Part shown: positions 53,401 through 61,984 of the stretch, piece after piece
How positions within the stretch are numbered: the first letter of the stretch is position 1
Layout of the letters: the number at the start of each line of letters is the position of its first letter
Source: JAGQVA01 sp033764335
GTDB lineage: Bacteria > Bacteroidota > Bacteroidia > J057
Reading direction: 5' to 3'
Assembly (NCBI GenBank): GCA_033764335.1
Contig: JANRJC010000009.1
Coordinates: 1-64,000, forward strand
Length of the DNA stretch: 64,000 nt
Position numbers and translations under genes: made by a program
The notes under the pieces: generated by a model
Databases searched by the model: none
Told to the model about the DNA's origin: nothing
Seen by the model: the letters and a program-made list of their open reading frames with translations, nothing else

Positions 53401-54288
53401 CGGCGAGCATTGGAAAAATTGAAAAACCCAAAGGCCCCCACGGAAGATCGCGTGAAGGCTCTTCAAACCCTCTATACCCGGCAGCGGCCCGAACTTCCTG
53501 CGCTTTTGCCTGCTTTGCTGGATGATCGCTATTTACGAACCGAAGCCATCAAAGCCGTTGCCGCCTATGACCGGGAGGATTTGGGGAGACAATTGCTGGA
53601 GCGTTACCCCAGCTTTACAACAGCGGAAAAGCAGGAGGCCATTCGCACCCTTTCCTCAAGATCCCGCTACGGAAGCATGCTTACCAATGCCCTGAAAAAT
53701 AATACCCTTCCCAAAACCGATGTGCCTATCTATGCCGCCCGCCAGTTGCGGCGTGTGGTGGGAAATGGTTTTGTCGAAACCTGGGGACCCGTGGACGAAC
53801 TTTCCTCTGACAAAGAAGTCGCCTATTCCCGTTACAAAAAACTCCTCTCTGACAGAGCTATAAGCACCGCCAATGTGGCGGATGGCAAACGTATATTTCA
53901 GCAGGTATGCGGTGTCTGCCATCAGATGTACGGAGAAGGCGGCAATATCGGCCCCGACCTCACCGGCTCCAACCGGCAAAACGTGGACTACCTGCTGGGC
54001 AATCTGCTTGACCCCAGCGGAGAAATTCAGGACGACTACAAGATGGTTGTGATCACCACCCGCGATGGGCGCACCTACAGCGGGAACATTACCGCCGAAA
54101 ACGAGCGGCAACTCACGCTGCGCGTGGTAGGGCAGGAGGCCGTAGTCCTCAACAAATCCGATATTCAGTCGAGAGAGGAATCCCCTTACTCGATGATGCC
54201 GGAGGGACTGCTCAATCCCCTGAAAGACACGGAGATACTCAACCTTGCAGCCTACCTTCGTACCCGAGAACAATTGACAACGAAATAG
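50458..54288 (+). CDS. PmoA-like / membrane-dehydrogenase / HEAT / cytochrome c fusion lipoprotein
   Basis: This 1276-residue lipoprotein starts at GTG 50458, with a lipid cysteine near residue 19 (SATLILGNGC). A PmoA-like (DUF6807) domain comes first (about 35-315, YSPGHHKHQTGIYWGFT), then a PVC-type soluble-dehydrogenase beta-propeller (about 325-700, FCWDDRGRLWIAENRDYETR, GGLYVLDWHDADICGKE), HEAT repeats (about 705-1110) and a C-terminal haem c domain (C1151-GVC-H1155; distal Met probably in SPYSMMPEG). This layout is typical of large secreted proteins of Planctomycetes and Bacteroidota linked to sugar catabolism, where electrons would pass from the dehydrogenase to the haem. The substrate is unknown. 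The PmoA-like domain at the front is less usual. Confidence 0.82.
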   Translation: MKNFILLLFSATLILGNGCKQSPSENTASPSTQTLLYIQQDTAAGTIAVFRAGETTPILTQNAKPDFRPYLHPIVAPDGKGLLTEYSPGHHKHQTGIYWGFTRVNGRDFFHHPEGDYWRRVSAQVVENEGTKVKWQTVYDMLGEAGEVLLTETQNWSMHVDSGRFFIELEWLGTAQTDITIGKYDYGGLFVRMPWQEGIKGEVINAARQRNEKAEGQRAMWVDVGMQVEGRENLAHIAVFDHPENEGFPQTWRVDGQMGIGPARARMGDWSIKKDETEIIRHQLVAYTGDLSDIEMTKAWGIFVGNESMYSTTSLWGIAQQEGREAKFLTPQEAVETMTIQDGFQVNVWAAEPMITQPMAFCWDDRGRLWIAENRDYETRGTGFSNFGDSRIIILEDTDHDGKADSKKIFLEDIPFPAAIAVGFDGLYLGAPPNLLFVPDRNADDRADMADIEVRLTGWGILDRHETLNSLHWGPDGWLYGLEGFATPSKIRKPEGKGKIYRHKEPFPEDILEGEGTEINGGVWRYHPVKDRFEVVAHGFSNPWGVDFDAKGQMFISACVIPHLWHVIPGGIYMRQGGRHFNPYVYGDIQTIADHRHRSAHGGARIYLSDAFPPEHQGRIFMANIHEHAVLSDVLEPRGSGFAGHHGDDFLLANNAQWIGFSMEIGPEGGLYVLDWHDADICGKEVLNKETGRIFRITPKNSLAENWPRRYDDLNTFTDEELADLQTRNSEWHARRARLILQNRAQKGKMAVGALKKLQDIYLKNNNADWRLRAMWALSVTGNFSEKEQTAALSDKDPYIRAWAVQMLCEDHSPSTEILEKFEKMAEDESSPAVRLYLAAALQRLGNNSRWEIAENLLHHAEDATDHNIPLMLWFALEPLAAEDPARALALTRSSKIPLVNEYIARRIVDADQTETLIAWLEKNPRGQSSLLRGMRDGLEGRTDISIPEKWTTVYNKLKSDKNSAAIAQEISELLGDTEAARRALEKLKNPKAPTEDRVKALQTLYTRQRPELPALLPALLDDRYLRTEAIKAVAAYDREDLGRQLLERYPSFTTAEKQEAIRTLSSRSRYGSMLTNALKNNTLPKTDVPIYAARQLRRVVGNGFVETWGPVDELSSDKEVAYSRYKKLLSDRAISTANVADGKRIFQQVCGVCHQMYGEGGNIGPDLTGSNRQNVDYLLGNLLDPSGEIQDDYKMVVITTRDGRTYSGNITAENERQLTLRVVGQEAVVLNKSDIQSREESPYSMMPEGLLNPLKDTEILNLAAYLRTREQLTTK

Positions 54289-54300
54289 ACAACTTTACCT

Positions 54301-54699
54301 ATGAACAAAACCTTCATCACACAATCTGAGCGCAAAGAGGAAATCCTTGATTGGGGCATACTGCTGCGTCTTTCTGGCCCTGAAAAAACCAACGCCACTC
54401 AACTGGTTGTCATCGAAGTAAACATCAAGCCCGGCATGGGACATAATTTCCACAAACACCCTTTACAGGAAGAAGTGATCTATGTCATTGAAGGCAAAAT
54501 CGAACAATGGGTCGGAGAGGAAAAACGATACCTCTCTGCGGGCGAAAGCGTATTTATCCCTGCCAACAAAGTACACGCCTCCTTCAATGCCGGCACGACC
54601 GACGCCAAACTCCTGGCGATCCTCAGCCCCTGCGTCGGAGACGAAGGTTACGACCTCGTAGAGGTCTATGACCAAATGCCGTGGAAACGGTTGCGGTGA
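54301..54699 (+). CDS. Cupin-domain protein
   Basis: This 132-residue protein carries the two cupin motifs, HNFHKHPLQEEVIYVIEGKIEQWVG and SAGESVFIPANKVHASFN, which provide the His/His/Glu/His metal ligands of small one-domain cupins. The reaction is unknown. It starts 12 bp after the large dehydrogenase fusion and is probably co-transcribed with it. Confidence 0.85.
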   Translation: MNKTFITQSERKEEILDWGILLRLSGPEKTNATQLVVIEVNIKPGMGHNFHKHPLQEEVIYVIEGKIEQWVGEEKRYLSAGESVFIPANKVHASFNAGTTDAKLLAILSPCVGDEGYDLVEVYDQMPWKRLR

Positions 54700-54738
54700 T
54701 TGAAAATCAAAAACATACCCGGCAATAAGATTTGTCTT

Positions 54739-55080
54739 TTATTTCGCACGGGGGGCTGAACTCATCGTGATGAGATACTTCAGGATTTTCTCCTGAGAAT
54801 CAGCATTCAGAGAATCCGGATATTTTTTATTCGCTTTTACAGCCATTTTGGGCACTATTTCCCCCCATTTTTCTTCGGTACGGGCGGAAGGTTTTTTTAG
54901 CCCATGACAACTTCGGCAATGTTGTTCATAAAGGGTTTTTCCCTCACTTAATTCAGCCAATGAATAATTGGGAAATTTTGACTGAACCCGCTCAACATCA
55001 CCCTGGGTAGGAGGGATAAGTTTTGCGGAAAAACATCCTGTAAGAACAAAAAAAACGGAGGCAAAAACGATTTTCTTCAT
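54739..55080 (-). CDS. Monohaem cytochrome c lipoprotein
   Basis: I start this gene at ATG 55080 (an upstream in-frame extension to 55149 puts residues in front of the signal and is unlikely). The 113-residue product has a lipoprotein signal (VFFVLTGC) and one haem c motif, CRSCH (near residue 50), and M90 in ITMSSAP or the nearby methionines as possible axial ligand. It is probably an electron carrier at the outer face of the membrane. It is convergent with the cupin gene. Confidence 0.85.
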   Translation of the reverse strand: MKKIVFASVFFVLTGCFSAKLIPPTQGDVERVQSKFPNYSLAELSEGKTLYEQHCRSCHGLKKPSARTEEKWGEIVPKMAVKANKKYPDSLNADSQEKILKYLITMSSAPRAK

Positions 55081-55182
55081 GATCCTGAAATTTTTCTTAT
55101 CCGATATTGTAAAGACACCTGCATTAGCTTTTAAAGGGTGAGGGCCCAATCAAAAGTAAGGATAAAATAGGTTCAATTCAAA

Positions 55183-55785
55183 ATGTCGCAGGATCATTCA
55201 TTATTTTGCAGAAAAACATTGGAAACTCTCTTAGCATATTTCAAACAATTTAATCCTCTTTCCGAAAGGGCCGTTTCCGCTATTTTAGAAATATGTACAC
55301 CGGTCGAAATTAAAAAAAATAAAAATTTACAACCTGTCGGACACACTTGCCGGACTGTCTATTTTATAAAAAAAGGGGCTGCCCGAATTTATTATTACAA
55401 AGATGGCAATGACATAACGGAGTGTTTTGTATTTGAAAACAATATTATTGCCCGGGTCGAAAGCCTTTTTTCGGGTCAGCCCTCAAAAAAAGCCATCGAA
55501 ATTCTGGAAGATGCGGAGTTGATCGCAATTCATTCGACCGCTCTATTTAAGCTTTACGATACATTTCCCGATATTGAGCGACTGTTCCGAAAAATTTTTG
55601 AAGCTGCTTATGTTGACACCGTAAACCGAGTCGAAAGCATTCAGTTCCATACCGCCGAAGAACGATACCTGGCTCTGCTAAACGAAATGCCGAATGTCCT
55701 CCAGCGAGTACCTTTAAAGCACATTGCTTCATACCTCGGCATTACACAAGTGAGTTTAAGCCGAATTCGGGCAAGCTCCCGGTGA
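55183..55785 (+). CDS. Crp/Fnr-family transcription regulator
   Basis: This 200-residue protein has a cyclic-nucleotide-binding-like domain (about 10-120, with GHTCRTVYFIKKGAARIYYYKDG) and a C-terminal helix-turn-helix (about 150-200, RVPLKHIASYLGITQVSLSRIR). It is divergent from the monohaem cytochrome gene and 67 bp upstream of the MFS gene. The ligand is unknown: the cAMP-contact residues are not all present, and there are no Fnr-type cysteines. Confidence 0.88.
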   Translation: MSQDHSLFCRKTLETLLAYFKQFNPLSERAVSAILEICTPVEIKKNKNLQPVGHTCRTVYFIKKGAARIYYYKDGNDITECFVFENNIIARVESLFSGQPSKKAIEILEDAELIAIHSTALFKLYDTFPDIERLFRKIFEAAYVDTVNRVESIQFHTAEERYLALLNEMPNVLQRVPLKHIASYLGITQVSLSRIRASSR

Positions 55786-55852
55786 TTATTTAACAAATGT
55801 AAAAGGATTCCCTTTTTCCTGCTCCTTCCTTTGCGGAGAATGATACTTCTAC

Positions 55853-57100
55853 ATGGAAAGGAAACCGGGGTTAAAAGAAAACTGGCGACAATTTACTCTA
55901 TTAGTCATTGTCAATGCTTTTGTGGGGGGAATGGTGGGGTTAGAACGTTCCCTCCTTCCTCAATTAGCCGAAGAAGAATTTGGGTTGTCATCCAAATTCG
56001 CGATTCTCTCCTTTATTGTCGCATTTGGCTTCACCAAAGCCCTCTCCAACTATTTCTCCGGGCGTTTAGCCAATAAATTAGGGCGCAAAAACCTCCTGAT
56101 TATGGGTTGGATATTGGCCTTACCGATTCCCTTTCTCATAATATATGCAGACAGTTGGAACTTGATCATTTTTGCCAATATACTCTTAGGCATCAGCCAG
56201 GGACTTACATGGAGCAGCACCGTGGTAATGAAAATTGACTTGGTAGGCGAGAAACAAAGAGGTTTGGCGATGGGAATTAATGAATTTGCAGGCTATTTGG
56301 CAGTCGGAGTTGTTGCGTTTTTTACGGGCTTTATCGCCGAAAATTACGGCATCCGGCCTTATCCCTTTTATATCGGGATAATAATCAGCGTTTTGGGGTT
56401 ATTATTGTCAATAATTTGGGTTGCAGATACAAGCTCATTTGTGACACAAGAAACCCCGACATCAAAAATCAAAAAAGTTAAGGGCATATTCTGGACGACT
56501 ACGATCAAAGACAAAACCCTAAGTTCTGTCACCCAAGCCGGACTTGTCAATAACCTGAACGATGGAATGATCTGGGGATTATTGCCGATTTTATTGATGC
56601 AGATCGGTTTTGACAACCAAAATATCGGCATAATCACAGCCCTATACCCCGCGATTTGGGGCATCGGGCAACTCCTGACCGGCAAACTATCGGATATATA
56701 CTCAAAAAAAAAAATGTTATTCTGGGGAATGATTTTGCAGGGTGTTGCTATTGGACTATTGATTTCGACGAAGAACTTTTACGCCTTGGGCCTGCTTTCC
56801 GCGATATTGGGTATTGGAACAGCCTTAGTATATCCCACATTTTTGACGACAATTGCTCAGCATATCCACCCCGAGCAAAGAGCCGAAAGTTTAGGTGTAT
56901 TCCGTCTTTGGCGGGACATGGGATATGCCATCGGGGCAATCATATCCGGCATAACAGCCGATGTATTGGGCATTCAATACAGCATATTGCTGATCGGGGT
57001 TTTAACTATTTTATCCGCAATTATCATTCATTTTCGTATGCCTATTGGAATGTTGAGTAACTATCGGGAATTTTACCCACCTGATATTCACCGCACATGA
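55853..57100 (+). CDS. MFS transporter
   Basis: This 415-residue protein has twelve transmembrane segments and the MFS loop motif GRLANKLGRKNLLIMGW between helices 2 and 3, repeated as GKLSDIYSKKKMLFWGM in the second half. The substrate is not evident. The stop codon overlaps the start of the next gene by 4 nt (ATGA). Confidence 0.92.
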   Translation: MERKPGLKENWRQFTLLVIVNAFVGGMVGLERSLLPQLAEEEFGLSSKFAILSFIVAFGFTKALSNYFSGRLANKLGRKNLLIMGWILALPIPFLIIYADSWNLIIFANILLGISQGLTWSSTVVMKIDLVGEKQRGLAMGINEFAGYLAVGVVAFFTGFIAENYGIRPYPFYIGIIISVLGLLLSIIWVADTSSFVTQETPTSKIKKVKGIFWTTTIKDKTLSSVTQAGLVNNLNDGMIWGLLPILLMQIGFDNQNIGIITALYPAIWGIGQLLTGKLSDIYSKKKMLFWGMILQGVAIGLLISTKNFYALGLLSAILGIGTALVYPTFLTTIAQHIHPEQRAESLGVFRLWRDMGYAIGAIISGITADVLGIQYSILLIGVLTILSAIIIHFRMPIGMLSNYREFYPPDIHRT

Positions 57101-57600
57101 CAACAAAAGTTACCGTTAAAACCATTTATAACTGCTCTTTGGAACGGGCATTTAAGACGCCGATGTTGTGTGATGTTTCCAAAATACATACTGGTTTTGG
57201 GATTATGCCCAGAGTTACTCATTGTACCGAAGATGAGGACTGGGGTAAACCCGGTTCAACGAAAAAAGTATTTGTAGCAAAATCACCCACCTTCAAAGGC
57301 GGCCAATCTTCACTCGACAAGGTGTTGGAGCGAATCGAAAATCAGTACTGGAAAATCGAGGTGAGTGATTTTAAATCGTGGATGTTGGGTTTCTCAAAAT
57401 TTGTGGGTGAATGGAAAACGACGGAACTGGAAACAAATAAGATTCTGATAGAATATACTTACACCCAGTATGCCGACATTCTCTGGCTTTACCCGTTCAA
57501 TTGGGTGTTTACCCAAACTTTTTGGAGAATTTACATGAAACGGGTGTTGGAAAATGTAAGACAACTGGCTTACAACAATGAGCCGTATAAACACGCATAA
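57097..57600 (+). CDS. SRPBCC/START-like domain protein
   Basis: This 167-residue protein begins MTTKVTVKTIYNCSLERAFKTPM, the usual first strand and helix of the START/SRPBCC fold, which binds hydrophobic ligands in a deep cavity; the WKIEVSDFKSWMLGFSKFVGEW strand and the C-terminal long helix fit. No specific ligand can be named. It is translationally coupled to the MFS gene and followed by DUF1697. Confidence 0.7.
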   Translation: MTTKVTVKTIYNCSLERAFKTPMLCDVSKIHTGFGIMPRVTHCTEDEDWGKPGSTKKVFVAKSPTFKGGQSSLDKVLERIENQYWKIEVSDFKSWMLGFSKFVGEWKTTELETNKILIEYTYTQYADILWLYPFNWVFTQTFWRIYMKRVLENVRQLAYNNEPYKHA

Positions 57601-57604
57601 TGGA

Positions 57605-58117
57605 ATGAAAACCTGGATCGCATTACTCCGCGGAATAAACGTAGGCGGCAACCATATTATTCCCATGAAGGAACTTGTCCGGCTCATGGAAGAGAAGGGT
57701 TTTTTGAATGTAAAAACCTATATCCAAAGCGGGAATGTCGTTTTCCAAAGCCCTGCGACACCAAAGGATGAAATCGGGCTGCTGATTGAGGAGCGGTTTG
57801 GTTTTCGTCCGGATATATTTATCCTCAGTGGCGAAGACTTTAAAAAATCGGTGGCCAATAATCCCTACCACGCGACGGAGGGAAAAACCGTTCATTTTTT
57901 CTTTTGCGACAAAACACCGATGATAGACTATGCATTCCTCGAGTCGCTGAGGGCGGCCTCCGAAGAATATAAACTCGTAGAAAATGTATTTTACCTATAC
58001 GCTCCGGAAGGCATTGGGCGGTCAAAGCTGGTCGAAAAAATGGGCAAGACATTCAAGGGCGTATCCATGACAGCGCGAAATCTGAACACCATCCGGAAAC
58101 TGCTGGAGATGATATAA
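57605..58117 (+). CDS. DUF1697-family protein
   Basis: This 170-residue protein starts at ATG 57605, 5 bp after the stop of the previous gene; an open frame to 57578 overlaps the previous gene and is not needed. It has the family hallmarks WIALLRGINVGGNHIIPMKELVRLMEE, TYIQSGNVVFQS and RNLNTIRKLLEM. DUF1697 proteins are widespread and of unknown function. It ends a three-gene run with MFS and SRPBCC. Confidence 0.88.
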   Translation: MKTWIALLRGINVGGNHIIPMKELVRLMEEKGFLNVKTYIQSGNVVFQSPATPKDEIGLLIEERFGFRPDIFILSGEDFKKSVANNPYHATEGKTVHFFFCDKTPMIDYAFLESLRAASEEYKLVENVFYLYAPEGIGRSKLVEKMGKTFKGVSMTARNLNTIRKLLEMI

Positions 58118-58138
58118 AAATAATGTCCATTTTCTAAT

Positions 58139-58204
58139 TTTTGGCGCAGAATGCACTTCATTTCGCGCCAAAATTGCAATTTTTTCCTTATTTTGGCGCA
58201 GAAT
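58139..58204. repeat. Triplicated palindrome arm, set 1
   Basis: The arm TTTTGGCGCAGAAT occurs at 58139-58152, inverted as ATTTCGCGCCAAAA at 58160-58173, and again in direct order at 58191-58204. The 58118-58605 gap of 488 bp has no convincing gene; it holds this set and set 2 (58495-58562), plus an AT-rich remainder with a short open frame at 58237-58419 that I do not accept as a gene. Confidence 0.65.
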
Positions 58205-58494
58205 AGTCTTTCCCTCCAGCATTATGATCGCCTGCCTTGATGTGCAATACACTCCTAATTTTGCCGTCACTTCTCGCTGTACTAAATGCTGTGAAGGAAT
58301 CGCTTGATTGCGTAGTTGTGGACGGGTATTGTTATTTGTCTGACGATCAGGCACCTCTCGCAGGCATCTCAGGAACATGGATGGAGAATTTCGATTCCGA
58401 CTTTACTCAAATGGGTTGATCAGATAGCCAGAAAGGCAGCTTTGGAGTAAGGAAGAAGAATAGAAACCGGTTTTCGCCTCATCCTTTTTGCTTT

Positions 58495-58562
58495 CCGGGC
58501 AAAAAGTGGTAAATTATACCCACTTTTCGTCCGAATATATGCCTTGTTCCGGGCGGAAAGTG
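58495..58562. repeat. Triplicated palindrome arm, set 2, before the AAA ATPase gene
   Basis: The arm CCGGGCAAAAAGTG (58495-58508) is inverted as CACTTTTCGTCCG (58521-58533, pairing with two G-U) and repeated in direct order as CCGGGCGGAAAGTG (58549-58562). Spacing between direct arms is 54 bp, against 52 bp in set 1. It ends 43 bp before the ATPase start codon and probably carries its regulatory sites. Confidence 0.65.
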
Positions 58563-58605
58563 TTAATTTTTTATTCGTTTTCGCTCGAAGTAATAAAATT
58601 TTGCA

Positions 58606-60048
58606 ATGGAAGTTTCACTTATTGGACGGGAAAAAGAAAAATCCATTCTCCACGCGGCCCTTCAATCGGCAGGAGCTGAGATGGTGGCCGTGATAGGCAG
58701 GCGCAGGGTTGGAAAAACATTTCTGATAAAAACGGTATATAAAGAACAAACGATTTTTGAAATTACCGGCCTACAGGATGCCCCGGCAGAAAAACAACTC
58801 GACCACTTTAATTTTACTTTAGCAAAATACGCGCAATCTGATATCCCGATTGAAAAAGCAAAATCCTGGCTGGATGCATTTATCCTGTTGACCTATGTTT
58901 TGAAGAAGAAACTGGGAGAATCGGAAAATAAAAAGGTGATTTTCTTTGACGAGTTACCGTGGTTAGCAAAAAATGAATCGGGTTTCCTCACAGGATTGGA
59001 ATTTTTTTGGAATAGCTGGGCCGTCAACCAGAATGTTGTAGTCGTGATTTGTGGTTCTGCGGCTTCCTGGATGATTGAAAACTTGGTAAACAATACGGGT
59101 GGCCTTTATAACCGCATTACCCGGCGTATTTTTATGAGTCCATTCACATTGTCGGAAACAAAAAAATACTTCCAAAGCAGGCAATTTAACTTTACAAACT
59201 ACGAAATTGTACAACTTTATATGGCTATTGGCGGGATTCCGCATTATCTGAAAGAAGTTAAAGGCAACAAAAGTGCAACCCAAAATATAGATGATCTTTG
59301 TTTTGCACCTTTGGGTTTGCTTAGAGATGAGTTTCGTTTTATGTTTTTTTCACTATTTGAAAACGCCGAAAAACATATCTCGATCATACGCGCACTTTCT
59401 TCAAGTAAACAGGGATTACCAAGGCAAAAAATCGTTCAATCCGCAAAAATCCCTGAAAACGGCAATACTACTAAAGTGTTGGAAGAACTGGAGCAATCGG
59501 GTTTTATTTCATCTTACTACCCATTTGGCAAAATAAAAAAAAATAAATTGTACCGACTGACAGATGAATATTCGCTTTTTTATCTGCAATTCATCGAAAA
59601 CAAGGTACACGAAGGAAGTGGCACCTGGCAACATCTTAGCCAAACGCAGGAATACAAAACATGGAGCGGTTATGCCTTTGAAAATATTTGTCTTAAGCAT
59701 ATCTCATCCATTAAAAAGGCATTGGGAATCAGTGGTGTTTATGCTCTTTCTTCCACCTTTTACCAGAAAGCAACCGACGAAAAAAGAGGTGCTCAAATTG
59801 ATTTGTTGCTCGACCGTGCCGATAATGTCATCAATGTGTTTGAGATAAAGTTTCATAACAGGGAAATTTCTCTTAACAAAGAGCAATCGGAAGTTTTACA
59901 ACGAAAACTCTGGACTTTTGCCGACGCTACTCAAACCCGTAAGCGCCTAAGCCTCGTAATGATCACCACTTATGGCTTAAACTCCAATATTCACAGTATC
60001 GGTCTGGTAGAAAATGTATTGGTATTGGACGATTTGTTTTTAGATTAA
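58606..60048 (+). CDS. AAA ATPase with C-terminal DUF234 nuclease-like domain
   Basis: This 480-residue protein has a P-loop GRRRVGKTFLI (about 31-41), Walker B VIFFDELPWL, sensor ICGSAASWM, a winged-helix part (LPRQKIVQSAKIPENGNTTKVLEELEQSGFI, about 270-300) and a C-terminal DUF234 domain with PD-(D/E)XK-type residues (GAQIDLLLDRADNVINVFEIKF, about 398-419). It belongs to the archaeal-type ATPase family, a relative of the DUF4143 ATPase at 45321-46514. The function is unknown; genomic links to mobile elements are common. It is preceded by the palindrome sets at 58139-58562. Confidence 0.82.
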   Translation: MEVSLIGREKEKSILHAALQSAGAEMVAVIGRRRVGKTFLIKTVYKEQTIFEITGLQDAPAEKQLDHFNFTLAKYAQSDIPIEKAKSWLDAFILLTYVLKKKLGESENKKVIFFDELPWLAKNESGFLTGLEFFWNSWAVNQNVVVVICGSAASWMIENLVNNTGGLYNRITRRIFMSPFTLSETKKYFQSRQFNFTNYEIVQLYMAIGGIPHYLKEVKGNKSATQNIDDLCFAPLGLLRDEFRFMFFSLFENAEKHISIIRALSSSKQGLPRQKIVQSAKIPENGNTTKVLEELEQSGFISSYYPFGKIKKNKLYRLTDEYSLFYLQFIENKVHEGSGTWQHLSQTQEYKTWSGYAFENICLKHISSIKKALGISGVYALSSTFYQKATDEKRGAQIDLLLDRADNVINVFEIKFHNREISLNKEQSEVLQRKLWTFADATQTRKRLSLVMITTYGLNSNIHSIGLVENVLVLDDLFLD

Positions 60049-60072
60049 GGTTCAGAAATTAACCTTCCTACC

Positions 60073-61887
60073 ATGCGTTACCCCTTCCTCAAAACAATTG
60101 TACTGTTTGCCTTTATTGCGGGCTGCCTGCCTTCAGAACCTATTTACGAAGTCCGCCAATGGGAAAAAATTACTCTTTCCTTTGACGGCCCTCCGACCGG
60201 CGAGCAGGTTGCTGACAATCCCTTCCTCAACTACCGCCTGACCGTGCGGTTCAGGCTGGGAGAAAAAACCATAGATGTGCCCGGCTTTTACGCAGCAGAT
60301 GGCAATGCCGCCGAAAGCAGCGACAGCACCGGTGCTGTCTGGCAGGTGCGTTTCCGCCCCGATGCGCCGGGCGACTGGTCTTACGAAACCTCTTTCCGGC
60401 AGGGCGAAAACATCGCCGTCTCCGACGACCCGCAGGCAGGCAAACCGACCGCCTTCGACGGTCAGAAAGGACTTGTCAAAGTCCAACCCGCCGCCGAAGG
60501 CGACGAAGGTAAAATCCGCCGTGTGGCGGGCCACTACCTGCAATATGCTGGCTCAGGCCGGTATTTCCTCAAAGGCGGAGCCGACAGCCCCGAAAACTTC
60601 CTTGCCTATACCGACTTCGACGGCACTTACCGCGGCGAAATAGCCGCAGGCCGTGAAGGCGAAGCCAATCCCCGCGATGTACTCCACCGCTACGAACCTC
60701 ACGCGCAGGACTGGCGTGAAGGCGACCCGACCTGGCAAGGCGGAAAAGGTAAAAATATCATCGGAGCACTCAATTATCTCGCCTCCAAAGGCATGAATTC
60801 TGTCTATTTTCTCACCATGAATATCAGCGGCGACGGAAAAGACGTATGGCCTTATACGAGCTACGAGGAACGCACCCGTTTTGATTGCAGCAAACTTGAC
60901 CAGTGGGAAATGGTCTTTGATCACATGGATCATCGGGGCCTTATGCTCCACGTGGTAACACAGGAAACAGAAAACGAAAAACTTCTCGACAATGGCGATA
61001 CCGGCCTTCAGCGTAAACTCTACTACCGCGAACTTATCGCCCGCTTTGGGCATCATCGCGGCGTAACCTGGAATATGGGCGAAGAAAACGGCCCCGCTAG
61101 TTTTTCCCCCAACGGTCAAAGCCATGAACAAAGACAGGCGATGGTGGCATATATGAAAAACACAGACCCCTGGGATAACCTCGTTGTCATTCATACCCAT
61201 TCCAACGACAGCCTGCGCCACGCGCAGTTTACGCCCCTGCTCGGCAATCCCAATATGGACGGCCCCTCCATACAAGTACACAATCCCGCACATACTCATA
61301 CAGACACTAAACACTGGGTAACCGAGTCAGCAAAGGCTGGATACCCCTGGGTAGTATGCCTTGATGAAATCGGCCCGGCAAACCGTGGCCTTGATCCCGA
61401 CGACCGCTCCGACAATAACCAGGATGCCGTGCGCAAAGAAGTACTTTGGGGCAATCTGATGGCCGGTGGGGCAGGGGTGGAGTGGTATTTTGGCTATCTC
61501 AACCCTCACAACGACCTCGGTTGCGAAGACTGGCGATCCCGCGACAGGATGTGGGATTATACGCGATATGCGTTGGACTTTTTCCAAAAACATCTTCCCT
61601 TCCACGAAATGAAAAGTGCCGATGAAAAAGTAAGCGGAGAGGGAAATTATGTATTTGCCAAAGAGGGCGAACTGTATGCTATTTATCTTTCATCCGGAGG
61701 TATGGCCACCCTCAATCTGGCGGGACAAACCGGCACATTTTCTGTGCAGTGGTATAATCCCCGCAGCGGAGGAGAGCTACAATCCGGAAGTGTAAAAGAG
61801 GTGGTAGCAGGAAGCGTAGTTTCTTTGGGTGAAGCACCTTCGGATCCGGAAAACGACTGGGCAATATTGCTTCAAATTCTGCGGTGA
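60073..61887 (+). CDS. DUF5060-domain glycoside-hydrolase-like lipoprotein
   Basis: This 604-residue lipoprotein has the signal IVLFAFIAGC. An N-terminal DUF5060 beta-sandwich (about 25-125, VRQWEKITLSFDGPP...VWQVRFRPDAPGDWSYE) is followed by a TIM-barrel region (about 215-500, MNSVYFLTMNISGDGKDVWPY, WNMGEENG with a candidate acid/base Glu, VCLDEIGPANRG with a candidate nucleophile Glu) and a C-terminal collagen-binding-like sandwich (about 520-604, YAIYLSSGGMATLNL). Related proteins act on plant or algal polysaccharides. The exact CAZy family cannot be fixed by eye. It starts 24 bp after the ATPase stop codon but is unlikely to be functionally linked. Confidence 0.78.
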   Translation: MRYPFLKTIVLFAFIAGCLPSEPIYEVRQWEKITLSFDGPPTGEQVADNPFLNYRLTVRFRLGEKTIDVPGFYAADGNAAESSDSTGAVWQVRFRPDAPGDWSYETSFRQGENIAVSDDPQAGKPTAFDGQKGLVKVQPAAEGDEGKIRRVAGHYLQYAGSGRYFLKGGADSPENFLAYTDFDGTYRGEIAAGREGEANPRDVLHRYEPHAQDWREGDPTWQGGKGKNIIGALNYLASKGMNSVYFLTMNISGDGKDVWPYTSYEERTRFDCSKLDQWEMVFDHMDHRGLMLHVVTQETENEKLLDNGDTGLQRKLYYRELIARFGHHRGVTWNMGEENGPASFSPNGQSHEQRQAMVAYMKNTDPWDNLVVIHTHSNDSLRHAQFTPLLGNPNMDGPSIQVHNPAHTHTDTKHWVTESAKAGYPWVVCLDEIGPANRGLDPDDRSDNNQDAVRKEVLWGNLMAGGAGVEWYFGYLNPHNDLGCEDWRSRDRMWDYTRYALDFFQKHLPFHEMKSADEKVSGEGNYVFAKEGELYAIYLSSGGMATLNLAGQTGTFSVQWYNPRSGGELQSGSVKEVVAGSVVSLGEAPSDPENDWAILLQILR

Positions 61888-61984
61888 AAGTAATATAAAG
61901 CGGAAGCTGAAACCCATCCAATTAAAGAATTCCAGATAGTAAAAACGCTAGAAATGCGTATATTTGTACAGTGAAAAAGTGGCT

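Noticed and set aside
58237..58419. 60-codon open frame between DUF1697 and the AAA ATPase
   Set aside because: It has no recognisable motif and lies in a repeat-bearing intergenic region. It could be debris of a lost gene, but nothing supports it as a functional one.
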